64,000 bases of DNA from Wolbachia endosymbiont (group B) of Protocalliphora azurea (GCF_947251865.1 NZ_OX366394.1:62001-126000), one strand, 5' to 3'. Counted from the first letter of the stretch, positions 18,897-29,700 are shown. A program made the numbers and translations. The notes: generated by a model not told the origin, from the letters alone.

Positions 18897-20117
18897 CTAG
18901 AATATAATATCTCTTATTTGCTTCAAAGATTTGTTAGTCTTTGATTCTTTTTTTTTAAAAGTAGTCTCAAGAGAGATTTTAAGCTTTTTCCATTCTTCTT
19001 GACCATTTGGCATTAAATCACTCTCAATCTTCTCCAGTACTTTCTGAGGTGATGAATATAATTCCTCGTACAAATCAGTGTTTACTGACTGTAGTATTAC
19101 TAAAAATGTAAATAAATTCGGATCAAGTAATTCTTCTTTTGCATGGTTCAAAAAACATAGCTTTATTCTTCTTATACAGTATTGTATTGCCTGCAGTGAT
19201 AATGAGAAGCTTTCTGCATAAAATATAAAGCTATCTATAATTAAGCTCTTTGATTTTTTCGGTAATTCAGAACTTTCAAACAGTTTTCTTATAAACTGCT
19301 CTGTTGGCTGTTTTGGCAAATGCAAAGAGAGATCAGTAAAAGATTTTAGGCTAAAATTTGGTCCAAGTATTGTGCTAATTGCTCTTTGCACATTACTCTT
19401 ATCTTGGCTAACAGAGATAATGAAAACCAGTCCCTCAACATCAAGCATGTACTTTATGGATTCTAAAAAATCGACAATGAATTTAGGGCGACATATATCA
19501 AGATCATCCACCATTATATAAATGTTTTTGTCTTTCCTGATTTTATTAACCACATCTGCTAGTTGTATTTTAAAATCTCTAATGTTCTCTTTTCTCCTTT
19601 GGAGAAGATTTAACTCACCCAAGACAAAACCAATGTCTTTCTTATCAGCCTCTTTTGCAGCATCGAGAAATACTGAAAGCATAGCAAGTGGAGATTTACT
19701 GATCAGCTTTCCTAATGTATTGAGAGAAAATAGTTCTTGGTTTATGTTTTTGAACTGCTGTATAACACTCCTTTTTACTTTGTATGATGCGAATAGATCC
19801 TCAAACAAGAAATGCAAAAAAGAAGGCAATGGTTGATCTAGCGCACTAATATCCCATGCGCTGTAATAAGCTGCAATTTCATTTTGCTGCTCTAGATCCT
19901 TTACCCATTCTTTCAAAAAAAATGTCTTACCCCACTTATCATATCCTTCTAAGGATACGATCGAAAAAAACTGATCAATTGTCTTAATTATATTACTAAA
20001 TCTACTTGCAACTTGTTTATAGCCTAAGCAATCATTCTCCCAAGTTGTTACCTTAGGCAATTGCTCCTCTTCTTTTTTTTTTAATGTTATTAGCGATATA
20101 AGTTTTTTTAAGCACAT
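18897..20117 (-). CDS. KAP-family P-loop NTPase
   Basis: Residues 58-65 form a Walker A (GYDKWGKT), and residues 200-210 carry the KAP-type Walker B IYIMVDDLDICR, whose DDLD plus C/R is diagnostic of KAP NTPases. Downstream, LVFIISVSQDKSNVQRAIS fits the sensor-1 and lid region. KAP proteins usually have paired membrane helices inserted in the P-loop domain. Here I see only moderately hydrophobic patches (about 138-155), so membrane anchoring is doubtful. The 406-residue protein begins 14 bases after recR and is likely co-transcribed with it. In other bacteria KAP NTPases occur in phage-defence and membrane-organising contexts, but the role here is unknown. Confidence 0.75.
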   Translation of the reverse strand: MCLKKLISLITLKKKEEEQLPKVTTWENDCLGYKQVASRFSNIIKTIDQFFSIVSLEGYDKWGKTFFLKEWVKDLEQQNEIAAYYSAWDISALDQPLPSFLHFLFEDLFASYKVKRSVIQQFKNINQELFSLNTLGKLISKSPLAMLSVFLDAAKEADKKDIGFVLGELNLLQRRKENIRDFKIQLADVVNKIRKDKNIYIMVDDLDICRPKFIVDFLESIKYMLDVEGLVFIISVSQDKSNVQRAISTILGPNFSLKSFTDLSLHLPKQPTEQFIRKLFESSELPKKSKSLIIDSFIFYAESFSLSLQAIQYCIRRIKLCFLNHAKEELLDPNLFTFLVILQSVNTDLYEELYSSPQKVLEKIESDLMPNGQEEWKKLKISLETTFKKKESKTNKSLKQIRDIIF

Positions 20118-20131
20118 ACCTTCTTTTGTAT

Positions 20132-20725
20132 TTACTCATACTCTTGTCTTGAAGTAAGCGCTATCTTCAGAGTCCCTTCATCTAGGTAGTCAATTTCTCC
20201 ACCTATCGGTATACCACAAGCAAGGCGCGATATTTTTACATTCGAATTCTTTAGCAATTCAATTATATATTGCGCAGTAACTTGGCCTTCTAATGTCGGA
20301 TTGATTGCAATAATGACCTCTTCAATTTTAAATTCTGTAACTCTTTTGGGAATGTTATCAAGATTCAGTTCTTTTGGACCTATGCCATTTATTGCTGATA
20401 GCCTTCCACCCAAAACATGATACATACCTGAATATATATTCCCTTTTTCAAATGCCCATAGATCACCCAATTCTTCTACTACACACATTAACTTGGTGTC
20501 ACGCTTTGGGTTAGTACAAATAGAACACGGCGATTTAGTATCTAGGTTTCCACAAATTTTGCACTCTATTATAAGATCCGCTAGCTCTCTAATCAAAGAT
20601 GCAAGCGGTAGCATGACTTTCTCTTTATTTTGGAGCAAATGTATAACTAATCTTCGTGATGATGATGGACCTAAACTTGGCAATTTAGAAAAAGCATGAA
20701 CTAAATTCTTTATATTAATGTTCAT
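20132..20725 (-). CDS. recR: Recombination mediator RecR
   Basis: RecR works with RecO (and RecF) to load RecA on gapped DNA. The protein has the N-terminal HhH-like region ([20 protein letters not shown]), the Cys4 zinc finger ([16 protein letters not shown]), the Toprim domain ([33 protein letters not shown]) and the C-terminal Walker B-like tail ([21 protein letters not shown]). Its 197 residues match the usual ~200. It starts with the ATG at 20725 and is the first gene of a probable two-gene operon with the KAP NTPase. Confidence 0.96.
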   Translation of the reverse strand: MNINIKNLVHAFSKLPSLGPSSSRRLVIHLLQNKEKVMLPLASLIRELADLIIECKICGNLDTKSPCSICTNPKRDTKLMCVVEELGDLWAFEKGNIYSGMYHVLGGRLSAINGIGPKELNLDNIPKRVTEFKIEEVIIAINPTLEGQVTAQYIIELLKNSNVKISRLACGIPIGGEIDYLDEGTLKIALTSRQEYE

Positions 20726-20851
20726 TTAACAAATTCAGGATATAGTTTATAAAATGATAACATCAAACCTTTCGTAAAGAAAGCTTAGTTTGATTGGCTA
20801 TGAAAAAGATTTCCCACTTTTTTTAGAACTGTCTTGAAAAAATTAATGTAA

Positions 20852-22240
20852 TCACAATCTACTGTAACCTAACTCTGATTCAGGTATAACTGAAATTATC
20901 TCACACATTTGCGTAGTTACTACGGTACTTCTTTTTTGAAAATGACGTAATTTATTTTTCAACATATTTCTTTCTTCTACATAACTGTCTGACTCTTTAT
21001 TCAAACTAGAATTTTTTTCTTCATACTTGGAAAGTATTGTATCGATCAAATAATTAAAAAATAATATTAGACCTGTAGTGTTGGCAAGCAATGCAAGAGA
21101 ATAATATAACATATCTTCACTCACTTCTTCATTTATTATGTCATGGGAATTTCTATACATTCTAAAACAAGAGCCGAAGGCTGCTAAGCATACACAAGTA
21201 AGTTTTGTTTTGTTTAGGACGCACTTAATTCGTGCTAGTTTTTTATTATTATCTTCTAATTTTATACGCAACTCACTAATTTTACTACTATAGTGCTGAA
21301 TAAACAATTCTATGGCCTCTTTGTTATTAGCATAATTATATGCTTTGTAAGATTCCTTATCTATGAGTTCAGTATCTATATCCTTTGATTTGAGAAGCTC
21401 TTTGATTGCTTCATTTTTGTTAAGAAGCATAGCTTCGTGTAGAGGTGTGTACTCATTTTCAACATCTTTTCTTCTGTTAATATTTTCACGAGTTAAGTAG
21501 TTAAAAAGAGCTGAAATGCATTCTGAATTATTGCTTTCAATAGCCAGAGTAATTGCATCTTTTCCATCCTTGTTATTAGTATTAATAACTTTGAAAAGCG
21601 GCTTTTCATTCTCTTGCTTATGTTCAAAATATTTGCGTTTGTAAAACTCACTTGAACAGTATGGTTCCTTAAGAATACACAAAAGTTTTTCTACAAAACA
21701 AGTACGATTTCTTTTTATAGCTACATGTAAAGGTGTGTCATGATTCTCCTCGTCTTGCAACAATAAGACATCATACAAATAACCCTCTTTATATAAAAAA
21801 TTAATCTCTTGATCAAAAGAGATATCTTCTTCTCCTTTACAGATATTTAGTAGCCGTAACCCTATACTTTCTGTAGTACTGTAATCAATTGCAGAGCTAC
21901 GTTGCACTTTAGATTGATAAAGGGTTACGTCCATACTATTCCTACCTTTAAACAACCCAGCTATACCTCTAAATATTACAGCTATACCTGATTCACTCCG
22001 AGCAGCACAAGGTGTTTCATCTGGAATGTTAATCTCAACATTTTCACTAGAAAAAAGTTCTAAAACATGCGAGTTGCTTTTTCTACTGGAAAAAGGCACA
22101 TCGTTCCTTTTATCTTTAATCTCAGCACTCTTTGCATTCAAAGAATTTAGAGAGTTAGCTAAACAATCAAGATCTGTAGCATTTTTAGACTCAAGGTCTT
22201 CTGCTTGAAAATTTGCTGCAGTGTTTATTTCACCTTTCAT
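20852..22240 (-). CDS. ANK-repeat protein with C-terminal membrane helices
   Basis: This 462-residue protein has an unrecognised N-terminal ~140 residues. Three or four ANK units follow, between about 165 and 310 (TPLHVAIKRNRTCFVEKLL, DAITLAIESNNSECISALFN, TPLHEAMLLNKNEAIKELLK). A coiled-coil stretch lies near 320-345 (SELRIKLEDNNKKLARI). Two hydrophobic segments come next (about 350-365 and 380-400), and a charged helical tail ends the protein. The pattern of ANK then coiled coil then membrane hairpin recurs in other genes here. The start ATG at 22240 has no strong ribosome site visible. The function is unknown, and host interaction is inferred only from the family habit in Wolbachia. Confidence 0.8.
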   Translation of the reverse strand: MKGEINTAANFQAEDLESKNATDLDCLANSLNSLNAKSAEIKDKRNDVPFSSRKSNSHVLELFSSENVEINIPDETPCAARSESGIAVIFRGIAGLFKGRNSMDVTLYQSKVQRSSAIDYSTTESIGLRLLNICKGEEDISFDQEINFLYKEGYLYDVLLLQDEENHDTPLHVAIKRNRTCFVEKLLCILKEPYCSSEFYKRKYFEHKQENEKPLFKVINTNNKDGKDAITLAIESNNSECISALFNYLTRENINRRKDVENEYTPLHEAMLLNKNEAIKELLKSKDIDTELIDKESYKAYNYANNKEAIELFIQHYSSKISELRIKLEDNNKKLARIKCVLNKTKLTCVCLAAFGSCFRMYRNSHDIINEEVSEDMLYYSLALLANTTGLILFFNYLIDTILSKYEEKNSSLNKESDSYVEERNMLKNKLRHFQKRSTVVTTQMCEIISVIPESELGYSRL

Positions 22241-22388
22241 ATTTCTTTATTTTACAGGGATTGCATTTCAGGTAGGGTATCTCATCTTTAAAATTTTTCA
22301 ACTCTATTTAAATTTTTTTAAAATAGTTTTTGATAAAAATACTTATGAAACTAACTTCTGTGTTAATTTTTTAGAAGATTTTATAGCT

Positions 22389-22641
22389 AAAAAATTACTT
22401 CCGCATATTTTAAATCTGATTACAATTACAGTTAGAGATATTTATTGAGCTCAAAAATCTATCTTCGGTCTGCAGACTTTTAAATCACACTCACTAAAAA
22501 TGTAGCGTATCCTCTTCAGAGCATATCTGTCGTATGTGCACTGCATTTTTTCTAATCTTTTTTATACAGGGGGATCTTATGTTCAGAATTCCAGATACTT
22601 GACCTTTAATTTAGCTAATAAAAACCAACTGGTACCTGCGG
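22389..22641. repeat. Dispersed intergenic repeat, uninterrupted copy
   Basis: About 250 bp strongly resemble 56740-56785 joined to 57887-58113. Shared landmarks are TTTTAAATCTGATTA, ATGTAGCGTATC, GTCGTATGTGC, CAGGGGGAT and CCAGATACTTGACCTTTA. At the TA at 22433-22434 the other copy carries an IS630 element, so this is an empty-site reference. Confidence 0.8.
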
Positions 22642-22681
22642 TTTTTATAGCTACGTTTTCTCAAATAAGTTTTAAATGAAT

Positions 22682-22780
22682 AGATTTCTTGCATAATAAG
22701 ATGTCATCCCAGTGCTTGACACTGGGATCCAATAAGAAAAATGCGCTGGAACTTTCGAATTCCAGTTATGCAAGAAATCT
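22682..22780. repeat. MITE-like element with 15-bp terminal inverted repeats
   Basis: Perfect 15-bp ends, AGATTTCTTGCATAA (22682-22696) and its complement (22766-22780), flank a 99-bp unit without coding capacity. Inside is the palindrome CCCAGTGCTTGACACTGGGA that recurs at other intergenic sites here. It could be a non-autonomous mobile element or a structured repeat. Confidence 0.65.
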
Positions 22781-22799
22781 AATGTTAAAAAACTCACAG

Positions 22800-23588
22800 T
22801 TATCCTAGTACTGCTTTATTATCTACAGTCTTTTCATACTTGACAGAAGAGAGTTGAGGATTAACAGCTTCTTCTATTGATTTAGCCTGTTTATAGTCTT
22901 GACTTAGGAAATATATAGCCACTCCAACTGCTATTCCAGCAACAAGAGCAGATACTGCGAGTGTGCATAATATAATAGTCATTGAAGGGACTAAAGCACT
23001 ACCAACACCGAGTCCAATGCCAAGAAAAACGCCAGGTATAATGCCAATCAAACTATTACATCTAGCACTTTCTTTTTTCGATTTAGCTTGGTCTTTCATA
23101 GATTTAATGAGTGCTTCTCTTGTTTTTTCTTCTTGATCTAAATCTAATGGGATTTTCTCTTCTTTATTCTTTATCAAAGGGCTTGCACCATATTTTAAAA
23201 GGGCTTCTATTGCCTCAGTGTTATTACTTATAACAGCTTGGTGTAATAATGTATTTTTACTACTTTGATCTTGAAAATTTATCAATTTGTAGAAATACTG
23301 AGGAGTAATAAACCTATTCACAGTTTCATCTAAAATCTTCATCACGTCTTGAAATGATAATTTCTCTTTTTTCTCAGATATTGCACTATTGTATTCAATG
23401 CAGTGGTGCAAAATAAGATACACCATCTTTTTTCTTATATCTACAGCATCCTTTATAGATAAAGCTGATTTAAATAACTCTTTGTTAATTAATATTTCGT
23501 TATTCTCACCAAGAAACCCCTTCAATTCTCTAGTTTTGTCTTCATACCCTATCCCTTTCTTACAGACGATTTCAAGTAAAGTAGTCAT
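22800..23588 (-). CDS. Small ANK-repeat protein with C-terminal membrane hairpin
   Basis: The protein has 262 residues. The first ~110 are helical and unrecognised. One clear ANK unit lies near 114-145 (NTLLHQAVISNNTEAIEALLK, YGASPLIKNKEEKIPLDL). Two glycine-rich hydrophobic helices follow at about 178-205 and 208-230, and a short polar tail ends the protein. The start is the ATG at 23588. It lies upstream, in the same orientation, of the other ANK/TM gene across a repeat-filled gap, so co-transcription is unlikely. The function is unknown. Confidence 0.75.
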   Translation of the reverse strand: MTTLLEIVCKKGIGYEDKTRELKGFLGENNEILINKELFKSALSIKDAVDIRKKMVYLILHHCIEYNSAISEKKEKLSFQDVMKILDETVNRFITPQYFYKLINFQDQSSKNTLLHQAVISNNTEAIEALLKYGASPLIKNKEEKIPLDLDQEEKTREALIKSMKDQAKSKKESARCNSLIGIIPGVFLGIGLGVGSALVPSMTIILCTLAVSALVAGIAVGVAIYFLSQDYKQAKSIEEAVNPQLSSVKYEKTVDNKAVLG

Positions 23589-23702
23589 ATTATTTACCCA
23601 TTCTAATTATATCAATAATACAATAAATTCTAATAAAAGTCAAGTTTTTTAATTAAAAAATTAATAGAACTTATTAGCAATTCCTACAAATGTCAAATAA
23701 AT

Positions 23703-25676
23703 TCAAAAGAAACTCACAGGATCAACATCTATTGTTACTGCAATATTTGAATTCAAGTTGTAATTTTTAATCCAATATTTTAGCTTTTTCTTTATAGATA
23801 AACTATGTTTATTGTGTATTTTGAGTAACACTCTATACCGATATTTATTATTTAAGAAATTTATTGCTGCTGGTGATGGGCCAAAAATTTCAAATTCTTT
23901 CAATGTCAAGTGCTGAGAGGTAGTTGAAAATTGATTATGTAAAAAGCTTGTTAACTCACTTGCTGCTTTCTGCGTTGCAAATTGATCCTTACCACAAACT
24001 ATAAGCGCTATTAATCTACTAAATGGGGGCATTTTAGCTTTGCTTCTTGACTCAAGTTCAATTTCATAAAACAAATCCCTTTTTTGCTGCTGCAATGCTT
24101 TTATTATCAAACTTTCAGGATTATTAGTTTGCACTATTACCATTCCTTTTTCATTAAACCTTCCCGACCTTCCTGCAACTTGATGCAATAATTGATATGT
24201 CTTTTCTGCTGCCCTGAGGTCAGAATTTTCAAGGCCTAAATCTGCGTTTATCACTCCAACCAAAGTTAACTTAGGGAAATTATGCCCTTTAGCAATCACT
24301 TGTGTACCGATTATAATATTCACTTCTTCTTTGAGCACTGAGTCAATTACGCTACCAAGCGACTTCTGGTCGCTGCTAATAATCGCAGTCTTTGCGTTTG
24401 GTATTAATTTTACTATTTCTTCAAGTAACCTCTCAATTCCTATACCACAAAGGGATAATGACTGCTGACTTTGACAATTCGAGCATTTTTCTGGAAGTTT
24501 TGATTGATAAGAACAATGGTGACACAAAAGGACGTTCTTCTTTTTGTGGTATGTAAGCCAGACAGCACAATTTGAGCAGGAAATTTTGTATCCACACTTT
24601 TTACAAACTGTAAGTTGTGCGTATCCTCTGCGGTTTAGAAAGAGCATAACTTGCTGTTTTTTCTCTATGGTTTGTTTTATTCCTTCGAAAAGTTCATTGG
24701 AAATCCATTGCTTATTATTTACTACTTTTATTTGTGGCAATTCTGCACCACCGAATCGTTTAGTCAATTTTACATGATTGTAATTCCCTTTTTTAACATG
24801 ATAAATTGTTTCAAGCAGCGGAGTGGCGGATGATAAAATAATCGAAATATTTTCGAGCTTGGCTAAGATAATGGCCATATCTCGAGCATTATATATAATC
24901 CCCTGTTCTTGTTTAAAGGATGAGTCATGCTCTTCATCGACGATAATTAATTTTAGGTTTTTATAAGGCAAAAAAAGTGATGACCTTGCCCCAATAATGA
25001 TCTGCGCACTTCCATTTGCTATATTGAGCCAATTATTTCGGCGAGCTTTTGGAGTAAGTCCTGAATGCCACTCAGCTATATTTCCAGATATCTGACTGTG
25101 AACACGATTTACCAATTGTGAAGTTAGAACAATTTCTGGCAGAAGGATAAGGACTTGTGCATCGTTTACGATTTCAATTAACCTTGCAATCACAGAGAGA
25201 TAAACTTCCGTTTTTCCAGACCCGGTTTCACCGTCAAGCAAAGTCACTGAATACTCATTCAAATTACTTATTATCTTATTGCGAGCTGCTTGCTGCTCAG
25301 GGCTTAATTGGCAATCTATTTCACTTATTTCCTGCTTTTGCTTAGTGAAAACTAACTTATCTATCTGATTTACCTTTAATACTCCTCCCATTATTACTTT
25401 GGCAAGCATACCGATAGGTATTACATTATACTGCGCAACCCACTCTGCAAATTCGATCAGTTTTGGTCTGATACTCGGTAACTCGATCTTTTGTTCAATG
25501 CATTTTAATTCTCGATCACTCTTGCCGCTATATTTCCAAACTATTCCAATCAAACGCTTTCTGCCAAATGGTACCACTACGTAATCTCCAATTGAAACTT
25601 CAGTATCTTCCTCAACTGCATATGAAAATAGCTGATCAATTGGAAGTGGCAGTAATACGTCAACTGTTCTTGTCAT
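23703..25676 (-). CDS. priA: Primosomal replication restart helicase PriA
   Basis: PriA is a 3'-5' SF2 helicase that recognises stalled forks and reloads the replicative helicase. The protein has the N-terminal DNA-binding domain (PLPIDQLFSYAV, VPFGRKRLIGIVW), Walker A GETGSGKTEVYL and motif II VDEEHDSSFKQEQ. The zinc-binding insert comes next, with four CxxC pairs (CKKCGYKISCSNC, CHHC, CSNC). Motifs V and VI follow, with IGTQVIAKGHNFPKLTLVGV and QVAGRSGR. Its 657 residues are slightly shorter than the ~730 of E. coli, but all domains are present. It is divergent from the following coiled-coil gene. Confidence 0.96.
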   Translation of the reverse strand: MTRTVDVLLPLPIDQLFSYAVEEDTEVSIGDYVVVPFGRKRLIGIVWKYSGKSDRELKCIEQKIELPSIRPKLIEFAEWVAQYNVIPIGMLAKVIMGGVLKVNQIDKLVFTKQKQEISEIDCQLSPEQQAARNKIISNLNEYSVTLLDGETGSGKTEVYLSVIARLIEIVNDAQVLILLPEIVLTSQLVNRVHSQISGNIAEWHSGLTPKARRNNWLNIANGSAQIIIGARSSLFLPYKNLKLIIVDEEHDSSFKQEQGIIYNARDMAIILAKLENISIILSSATPLLETIYHVKKGNYNHVKLTKRFGGAELPQIKVVNNKQWISNELFEGIKQTIEKKQQVMLFLNRRGYAQLTVCKKCGYKISCSNCAVWLTYHKKKNVLLCHHCSYQSKLPEKCSNCQSQQSLSLCGIGIERLLEEIVKLIPNAKTAIISSDQKSLGSVIDSVLKEEVNIIIGTQVIAKGHNFPKLTLVGVINADLGLENSDLRAAEKTYQLLHQVAGRSGRFNEKGMVIVQTNNPESLIIKALQQQKRDLFYEIELESRSKAKMPPFSRLIALIVCGKDQFATQKAASELTSFLHNQFSTTSQHLTLKEFEIFGPSPAAINFLNNKYRYRVLLKIHNKHSLSIKKKLKYWIKNYNLNSNIAVTIDVDPVSFF

Positions 25677-25774
25677 AAGTTAGCGCTGTTTTTAGATACA
25701 TAGAGAAGCCTTAATGCTTTTTTCATAGTACACAATTTATAATCATAAATACTGGAAATGTGAGGAAATTCTGT

Positions 25775-26743
25775 ATGTTTAGCGATAAAATAGTCCTAGA
25801 CTGTGAAATAGAAAAAGGTGACCGAATAGATCGGTGTTACTTCTCTACACGCATCAAACTTACAGATAAGAGCAAGAGTTTTCTACGTGAAAAGCTCGGT
25901 AAACCTAACAATTTAGATGATTACTTTAATCTTAATCCTGAGAATTTTTATATTTATTACAACAAATATAGTGGGCACTATGGTATAAATGAGCTGTATG
26001 TCAGAGATAATAATGGTAGATATTTAGCTACTAAACTTCCACTTGATCAGAGCGGATTTTCGATAGAGTTATCATTCGACGAGGTGAATTATGGCTTTTA
26101 TCCTATGTATGCAATCTATAACCCCACTCAATATGACAAAAAGCAGGAAAAGAGCTTTGAAGATAATGGTGAATTGCAGCCGTTTGTGTCAATTGTATTG
26201 GATTACTTTCTAAATGGCTTAACCGTTCAAGATATGTTTTTGCAAATACAAAATGAGCTTGTTGAAAAAGAAACAAAATTAGAAGAAGACAGAAGAAAAG
26301 CAGAGGAAGAATTAAATAAAAAGAATGAAAAGTTAAGGGAACTCATAGAAAATGATGAGATTAAAGTACTTAAAGTAATAAAAGGCCATAGTATTGGGAA
26401 TGGATGTTCAGCGGCAATTTTGCAGCTTGATGGTGATCTTGATGCAAGTAAGTACTACATAGCAGAGTATGAAGGCAATGAATACTTACATTGTACGAGC
26501 TCTGGTTATGACATACTGCTTGACCAGAGCGATTTATTTTTTGTTCTCAATAGCAGCTCTTATCTTGAACTTGAAAGCGGTTTCTACTCAATACTTGCTG
26601 GCAACTATGCTAAATATCTCGATACTAAGAATCGGCTTTTCAGCGATGATCAACTATCTCAGCAGTTGTGCAAAAACAAGGTAAAGGCTGAATCTACAGT
26701 TAACGCATTTTTCTCAAGACTTATTTATAGTGAAAATTTTTAA
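25775..26743 (+). CDS. Unknown coiled-coil protein upstream of the ANK/metallopeptidase gene
   Basis: I do not recognise this 322-residue protein. It has a beta-rich N-terminal half, with tyrosine-rich stretches around residues 55-135 (FYIYYNKYSGHYGINELYV, NYGFYPMYAIYNP). A charged coiled coil follows at about 160-205 (KETKLEEDRRKAEEELNKK), then a second beta-rich part to the end (GNGCSAAILQLDGDLDASKYY). No signal peptide or membrane segment is seen. The ATG at 25775 is chosen because AGGA lies eight bases upstream; a GTG at 25760 is in frame but poorly placed. The gap to the next gene is only 9 bases, with GAGGTGG in it, so the two are surely one operon. A dedicated partner, chaperone or second component of the toxin-like protein is plausible, by position only. 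Confidence 0.7.
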   Translation: MFSDKIVLDCEIEKGDRIDRCYFSTRIKLTDKSKSFLREKLGKPNNLDDYFNLNPENFYIYYNKYSGHYGINELYVRDNNGRYLATKLPLDQSGFSIELSFDEVNYGFYPMYAIYNPTQYDKKQEKSFEDNGELQPFVSIVLDYFLNGLTVQDMFLQIQNELVEKETKLEEDRRKAEEELNKKNEKLRELIENDEIKVLKVIKGHSIGNGCSAAILQLDGDLDASKYYIAEYEGNEYLHCTSSGYDILLDQSDLFFVLNSSSYLELESGFYSILAGNYAKYLDTKNRLFSDDQLSQQLCKNKVKAESTVNAFFSRLIYSENF

Positions 26744-26752
26744 GAGGTGGAT

Positions 26753-29700
26753 ATGAAATTTAAAACAAATTCTGAATATGATAAATCACAAACTTTGATT
26801 AAAAAATTATTTCCAAATAAAGAAAGTATAGTAATAAACGATCAGCTTACAATAGAAGTAAAATATGGGGGATTAGCTAGTTATACCCCTGAGTATATAA
26901 AACAAACTGTAAAAGATGCTTACGGAGCCTGGTCTGATAATTTCTATTCACAAAAAAGCGTTCATTCTGGTCCAGTAAAATTGCAGCTTTATGTGCTGAA
27001 AAATTACGATGATTACAAAGCTCACATCAAGGAACTTTCAGGTGGTAAGGACCATAGAGAATTATGGGGTGGTGGAACAGTAAGAGCACACGAAGCTGAC
27101 GGCACGATAGCAAAGACTTTTATTGTTGGAGATGTAAATGGCTTACTTTGTGCAAAATCTAAAATTTTAATGGAAAAAATGAGCGATGCATTTCTTGAGT
27201 ACTCTACCGGTAATATGGATACAGTACCTGAAGTTTTACGTACCGGTATGAAGCTTTTCATGTGGAGCTATGATGCAGCTAAAAAAGAAAGCACTCGCGA
27301 TATGCATTATACAAAAGAAGCATACAATAAAATGCATGAATCTGGGCATGATACACCATATAAAATAGCAAGTATGTCTAACGACTATAGAATATCAGAT
27401 TGCTTAGTGACATTCCTACAAGAAAAACATCCTCAATTCATAAAGCAATTGCTTACTGAAATGTCCTTCGATAGAGTACAAGCGATATCAAAATTCAAAC
27501 ATCTTTTGAATAACTCAGAAGTTGAAAAAGAATTTAAGCAGTGGATGGATGTAAAAAGTGGCGATAAAATTGTGGCAGATCTTGTGCCAGATAGTGAAGT
27601 TATGACTTTTGGCGAACACAAGCTTCAAATAAATATAAAATATGATGATGAGGAATTAACTCAGAGCAAATTGAGTAGTGTAAAAAATGCCATCGAGAGT
27701 ACTATAAAAGATTTTGATTCAGCATTTGGCATTAATAATTCTCAGCCTTGGCACAACATACCAAATAAAGTTAATGTTTTCGTATTTAATACAAAGAGTG
27801 ACTACGAAAATTATCTTAAGGAGTTGAACGTTAACTATAAAGGCGCTTCTGGCTTAACAGTTCAAGGGCGTGGCTCAGAAGTTCATGTTTATTTTTATCT
27901 ACAAGACCAATTTGATGACTCGTGTAAAACTTTAAAACACGAATTGGGGCACGCCTTAACTATCATTAATTCCTATTATGGTACAGGTGATGTCTTATCT
28001 AAGGCCATGCATGAAGGGGTTGCTAACTATATGGCAAGTTTAGAAGATGGTCGGCATGTCAATGACCACGGAGATAAAGAGGCCTTGATTGCAATAAAGA
28101 ATAAAGGTCTCAAACCAGATGAAATATTGCGCAATAATATTTGGAGTAATAAAGGGGAACATTATCATTCGGATGCTGAACAAGTGATCAAATTTCTTGA
28201 AGATAAACATCCAGATATGATTGATAATTTGCTCAAGAGCCTTTCTAAATCTGGTGCAAATAGGTCTCAAGGTAATAAATTATTTGAGGATTTTTTGACT
28301 GAGCTGAAAGGTTATGATCAAGAATTTAAACAATGGGTTAAGGCTGAGCTGAGTGGTGAACAACATATGGAATATAATGTTGTTGAATCTAACAGTGTTG
28401 AAAGTTCAACAAGCCAACAAAGTGCAGGCAAGGGTCTATATGGTTATAGCCCAGTACATAATGTAAGTGGTGATAAAACCAAGATAGAAAGTGTCAGTAG
28501 AGAAGATTCTATGCAACCTGCTAAAAAAGTGAGTGAAGACGAACAAGGAAAAGCTGTTACAACAAAAGTTATGAAGTATAATAAACAGCCTTTCTTAAAG
28601 GTGAATATTGATGACAATAATGTAGAAAACACTATAGGAAAAGTAAACGAGATAAATAAGGTAACAGGTGCGACGAGTTTACATTTTGCTGCTTCATTGG
28701 GAGATTTAAGCAAAGTAGCAATGCTACTAAAACACAATTCATATACTGATACAAGAGACCATAATGGACAAACGCCACTACATTATGCCATTCAGTCAGG
28801 AAATACGGAAGTAGCAAAATATCTTATTGATCATGGAGCAAATCTTAATGTTCATGACAATTATTATCAGAAAACTAATACTAAATATGTGTATTATAAG
28901 ACACCTTTACACTATGCTATTGAGTCTGGAAATATAGAGATAGCTAAATACTTAATAGATCGTGGTGCAAATCCTAATATTCAAGATGCTTATTCCAAAA
29001 CGCCATTATACAGTGCTATTTATTCAGGTAATACAGAAATAGTGAAGTATCTATTAGATCATAACGCAGATCCTAATAGTAAAAGTTATTATACTTTTCC
29101 GTTACTTGCTGCTATTAAGCTAGGGAATGCGGAAATAGTTAAGAGTTTAATTGAGCATGGCGCAGATCTTGGTATCAAAAACACGTCAGCTCAAACACTG
29201 CTGCACTATGCAATTGAGCTAAAACATACGGAAATTGCTAAATACTTAATAGATCGTGGTATAGATGTTGATACCCGTGATATTAGCTCTGGTAAATCTC
29301 CACTACATTTTGCCATGTACATGAAAAATATGGAAGTAGTTAAATATCTCATAGAGCATAATGCGGATATTGATATTCAGGATAGCTACGGCTTAACACC
29401 TTTGCATCTTGCTGTTGATCTTGGGAATAAGAAGATGATAGAGCAGTTAGTTGAAAAAGGTGCGAATATTAATGCTCAGGATAATGATGGTTGGACACCT
29501 TTAGTTCATGCAGTGAGGCATGGAAAGTTAGATACAATAGAATATCTAATAAAAAACAAAGCTGACGTTGACGTTGTAGGCAAAGATGGCAGGACACTTG
29601 TTGAACATGCTGAGTTATGGGCAGAAGAGAAAGGACTAGCAAGAGATGTAATAGATAGCAAAGGCGGTAATGATTCTTATTATCGTGAGCTTTCAAAAGA

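Larger units (their letters stand above)
22241..22799. other. Intergenic region between two ANK genes, made of repeats
   Basis: I find no gene in this 559-bp gap. The part from 22389 to about 22640 is a copy of a dispersed repeat that also occurs, split by an IS630 element, at 56740-58113. The part from 22682 to 22780 is a small inverted-repeat element. Confidence 0.7.
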
